Shown here in pieces: positions 5,788 to 7,486 of a stretch of 7,486 nt of DNA. The position numbers and the translations under genes are program-made. The notes under the pieces were generated by a model, which was not told the DNA's origin, searched no databases, and was given only the letters and a program-made list of their open reading frames with translations. How positions within the stretch are numbered: position 1 is the first letter of the stretch; every line of letters starts with the position of its first letter. Origin of the DNA: Chloroflexota bacterium (GTDB lineage: Bacteria > Chloroflexota > Anaerolineae > Promineifilales > Promineifilaceae); the NCBI GenBank assembly GCA_024278255.1, contig JAJRTP010000018.1:1-7486 (forward strand), read 5' to 3'.

Positions 5788-6740
5788 TGTCAACTATTAT
5801 CGAATTTCAAAACGTCACCAAAAAATATGGCAGCCTGACCGCTCTGAACGATCTTAATCTGACCGTGGAAGAAGGGGCGGTATTTGGCTTTATCGGCCCT
5901 AATGGCGCGGGCAAGACGACCACCATGCGCATCCTCACCACCTTGCTCAAGCCCACCAGCGGGGAGGCGTGGGTAGCGGGCCATTCTGTTACCAAAGACC
6001 CGCGCGGGGTGCGCCGGGTCATCGGCTACATGCCCGACTTTTTCGGCGTGTACGAGGATATGAAGGTGTGGGAATACCTGGATTTCTTTGCCGCCTGCTA
6101 CGACGTGCCGGAAATCACCCGCATCGGCATGGTGGATGATTTGCTGGCGCTGGTAGACCTGGGCCACAAGAAGGACGCCTACGTGGAAAGTTTGAGCCGG
6201 GGGATGAAGCAGCGCCTCTGCCTGGCCCGCACTCTGACCCACGACCCGCAGGTCATCATCCTGGACGAACCGGCCAGCGGTCTGGACCCCCGCGCCCGCA
6301 TCGAAATGCGGGAACTGCTGCGGGAACTGCAAAACATGGGCAAAACGATCTTCTTCTCCTCTCACATCCTGTCCGAAGTGGCGGACATTTGCACCAGCAT
6401 CGCCATCCTGGAAGCGGGCAACCTGGTGGCGCACGGGGACATGGAGGAGATGAAGCAGCAGTTACGCGCTCACCGCCTGATTCAGGTGAAGGTGTTGGGC
6501 GAGACGGCCCCGTTGCAGGAATTTTTGTTGGGGCAAACGGCCGTACACAGCATCAGCGCCGGAGAAGAGGCCGACCTGCCCCCGGACGTGGTGCGTTTTG
6601 ATTTCAGCGGTGACGATGAGAGTTTGAGCGCCTTACTGAACCAGATGGTGCAATCCGGCCTGCGTATCGTCTCCTTCCAGGAAGAAATAGGCGATCTGGA
6701 AGACGTCTTTTTACAGGTAACGCAAGGAATTGTGAATTGA
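5787..6740 (+). CDS. ABC transporter ATP-binding protein (ABC-2 exporter type)
   Basis: A 317-aa cytosolic ATPase that would power the permease encoded next. Motifs: Walker A GPNGAGKTT (37-45); signature LSRGMKQ (136-142, with Arg and Met in place of the usual Gly and Gln); Walker B VIILDEP (156-162); D-loop SGLD (164-167); switch His193. The Q-loop position reads GYMPDFFGVYED (80-91), so the usual Gln is Asp84; this variant occurs in a subgroup of such ATPases. Residues about 230-312 form the C-terminal extension common in ABC-2 exporter ATPases, ending in GDLEDVFLQVT. The start directly abuts array D with no ribosome binding site, so translation may depend on reading from upstream or on an unusual initiation. 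The 3' end overlaps the permease start by 4 bases. Confidence 0.94.
   Translation: MSTIIEFQNVTKKYGSLTALNDLNLTVEEGAVFGFIGPNGAGKTTTMRILTTLLKPTSGEAWVAGHSVTKDPRGVRRVIGYMPDFFGVYEDMKVWEYLDFFAACYDVPEITRIGMVDDLLALVDLGHKKDAYVESLSRGMKQRLCLARTLTHDPQVIILDEPASGLDPRARIEMRELLRELQNMGKTIFFSSHILSEVADICTSIAILEAGNLVAHGDMEEMKQQLRAHRLIQVKVLGETAPLQEFLLGQTAVHSISAGEEADLPPDVVRFDFSGDDESLSALLNQMVQSGLRIVSFQEEIGDLEDVFLQVTQGIVN
6724..6729 (+). promoter_or_regulatory. Ribosome binding site for the TTG start of the permease
   Basis: AAGGAA, inside the end of the ATPase gene, lies 7 nt before TTG 6737. It supports that codon as the permease start and coupled translation across the TTGA overlap (6737-6740). Confidence 0.6.
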
Positions 6741-7486
6741 TCGCTTTACCCTGGCTCAAAACCTTGCGGCAAAACCCCATCTACCAGCGGGAACGAGGCG
6801 GCTGGGGTAATCCGAACCGGTACTACGCCAATCTGAGCCGGTATTCGCCGTTTATTGTTTTGGCGGTTATTGTCCTGGGCGTGTGCGCCGGATTTAATCC
6901 GGGTCTGATTGCCGGGATTGATAATAATGATGCGTTGACGGCCGTATGGGTGCTGCTTTGTCTACCGGGGATTTTACTGACCATGCTCACCCTCTACGGC
7001 TCCTTTATGGCCCCGGCTTTGACTGCGCCGCTCATCAGCACAGAACGCGCCCACCAGACTTGGGATGTCTTACGCACGACGCCGTATTCGCTGAACACGA
7101 TTTTGCTGGCGAAGTTGTTTGGCGCGCTGTCCCGTTTGCGCATCTGGCCGGTGTTGTTTGCCTTGACGCTGTTTCAGGGCTTCACCCTGTTTTGTTTGCT
7201 GACCTTTTTGGGCGGCGAATCGGCCGTTTACGGCTGGCTGGCCGGTTTGATGACGCTGCTGCGGCCCTGGCTGGAAATTTTGTTTGCCGCTTTTACCGGA
7301 ATGTTTTTTTCCATTATTCTGCGCTCGGCAACGACGGCGTTGGTGGCGGCTTATACGGCCGTTGTCCTTTTCAAACTGTTCAACAGCAACACGACCTGGC
7401 TGGTGATAGCCAATTATGCCGAAGCGGATGGTTTTCTTTTTGTTATTAGTCTCATCGGGCCGGCGCTGGTTTATGGTACGGCCGTC
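6737..7486 (+). CDS. ABC-2 type permease, partial (3' end beyond the window)
   Basis: The frame from TTG 6737 stays open for exactly 250 codons to the window edge, so the C-terminus is missing. The start overlaps the ATPase stop as TTGA and has a good Shine-Dalgarno. The N-terminus is cytosolic (LPWLKTLRQNPIYQRERGGW, 4-23; the NP..RE element is common in ABC-2 permeases). Membrane segments lie at about 38-54, 69-92, 136-157, 177-197, 198-214 and 231-247. Residues 97-130, with APLISTERAHQTWDVLRTTP then ILLAKLFGALS, match the cytosolic coupling region seen after the second segment of ABC-2 permeases (the ...ERe.gTwelLr.TPls..eil.gKl.g pattern). With the ATPase it should form an exporter or a membrane-remodelling transporter; the substrate is unknown. 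Three ACGGCCGT copies here all read Thr-Ala-Val. Confidence 0.88.
   Translation, partial: MIALPWLKTLRQNPIYQRERGGWGNPNRYYANLSRYSPFIVLAVIVLGVCAGFNPGLIAGIDNNDALTAVWVLLCLPGILLTMLTLYGSFMAPALTAPLISTERAHQTWDVLRTTPYSLNTILLAKLFGALSRLRIWPVLFALTLFQGFTLFCLLTFLGGESAVYGWLAGLMTLLRPWLEILFAAFTGMFFSIILRSATTALVAAYTAVVLFKLFNSNTTWLVIANYAEADGFLFVISLIGPALVYGTAV

Larger units (their letters stand above)
422..7485. repeat. Dispersed octamer palindrome ACGGCCGT, 17 exact copies
   Basis: First bases of the exact copies: 422, 839, 983, 1061, 1145, 2675, 3068, 3801, 3951, 4026, 4684, 5092, 5565, 6537, 6938, 7355, 7478. One-mismatch copies noted: 270, 1021, 2028, 2352, 4643, 4746, 7220. Sixteen exact copies lie in genes. 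Thirteen of those read ACG-GCC-GTN (Thr-Ala-Val), two read N-GGC-CGT (Asn- or Tyr-Gly-Arg) and one reads Arg-Pro. The sequence GCAAACGGCCGT recurs at 2671, 3064 and 6533-6534. Chance predicts about 0.1 copies in a window of this size. Confidence 0.92.

Noticed and set aside
5790..6434. A 214-aa leftward frame inside the ABC ATPase gene
   Set aside because: It is antisense to a gene with intact Walker motifs and is rich in His, Gln and Val as expected for a shadow.
6946..7449. A closed 167-aa rightward frame starting at ATG 6946
   Set aside because: It is out of frame with the permease frame that starts at TTG 6737, has a Shine-Dalgarno, overlaps the ATPase stop, stays open to the edge and shows ABC-2 permease features. 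The closed frame is its shadow.

Overview
The window looks like chromosomal DNA of a bacterium, most likely a member of the Chloroflexota (Anaerolineae or a relative). This rests on inference: a bacterial translin-family protein, a YlxP/DUF503 protein, a DUF4230 membrane protein and a large secreted protein encoded next to an ABC exporter, in moderately GC-rich DNA. No rRNA or other phylogenetic marker is present, so the assignment is tentative.

Layout. A translin-family gene (123-758, +) converges on a small polytopic membrane protein gene (787-1203, -). That gene diverges from a flavin reductase-like FMN-binding gene (1314-1805, +); the gap between them holds a candidate operator, a sigma70-type promoter and a perfect hairpin. 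The flavin reductase gene converges on a DUF4230 gene (1874-2638, -). After a second divergent gap, four genes run rightward, probably as one operon: a YlxP/DUF503 protein (2918-3202), an 805-aa secreted or membrane protein with a glutamine-amidotransferase-like segment (3279-5696), an ABC ATPase (5787-6740), and an ABC-2-type permease. The permease starts at TTG 6737, overlaps the ATPase stop codon, and runs off the right edge. The last three plausibly form one ABC-2 export system with a large extracytoplasmic partner; the substrate cannot be told from sequence.

The most unusual content is repetitive. (1) The octamer palindrome ACGGCCGT occurs 17 times exactly, about once per 440 bp against roughly 0.1 expected by chance, mostly in-frame as Thr-Ala-Val. 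This resembles the HIP1 palindrome of cyanobacteria. (2) Four intergenic gaps hold arrays of 7- or 8-bp units, three of them in two opposed blocks. The arrays supply or touch stop codons, and in one case the initiating ATG. (3) Two perfect hairpins of different sequence share one framework and lie shortly upstream of start codons. Together these suggest a genome shaped by short repeat families comparable to cyanobacterial HIP1 and STRR elements.
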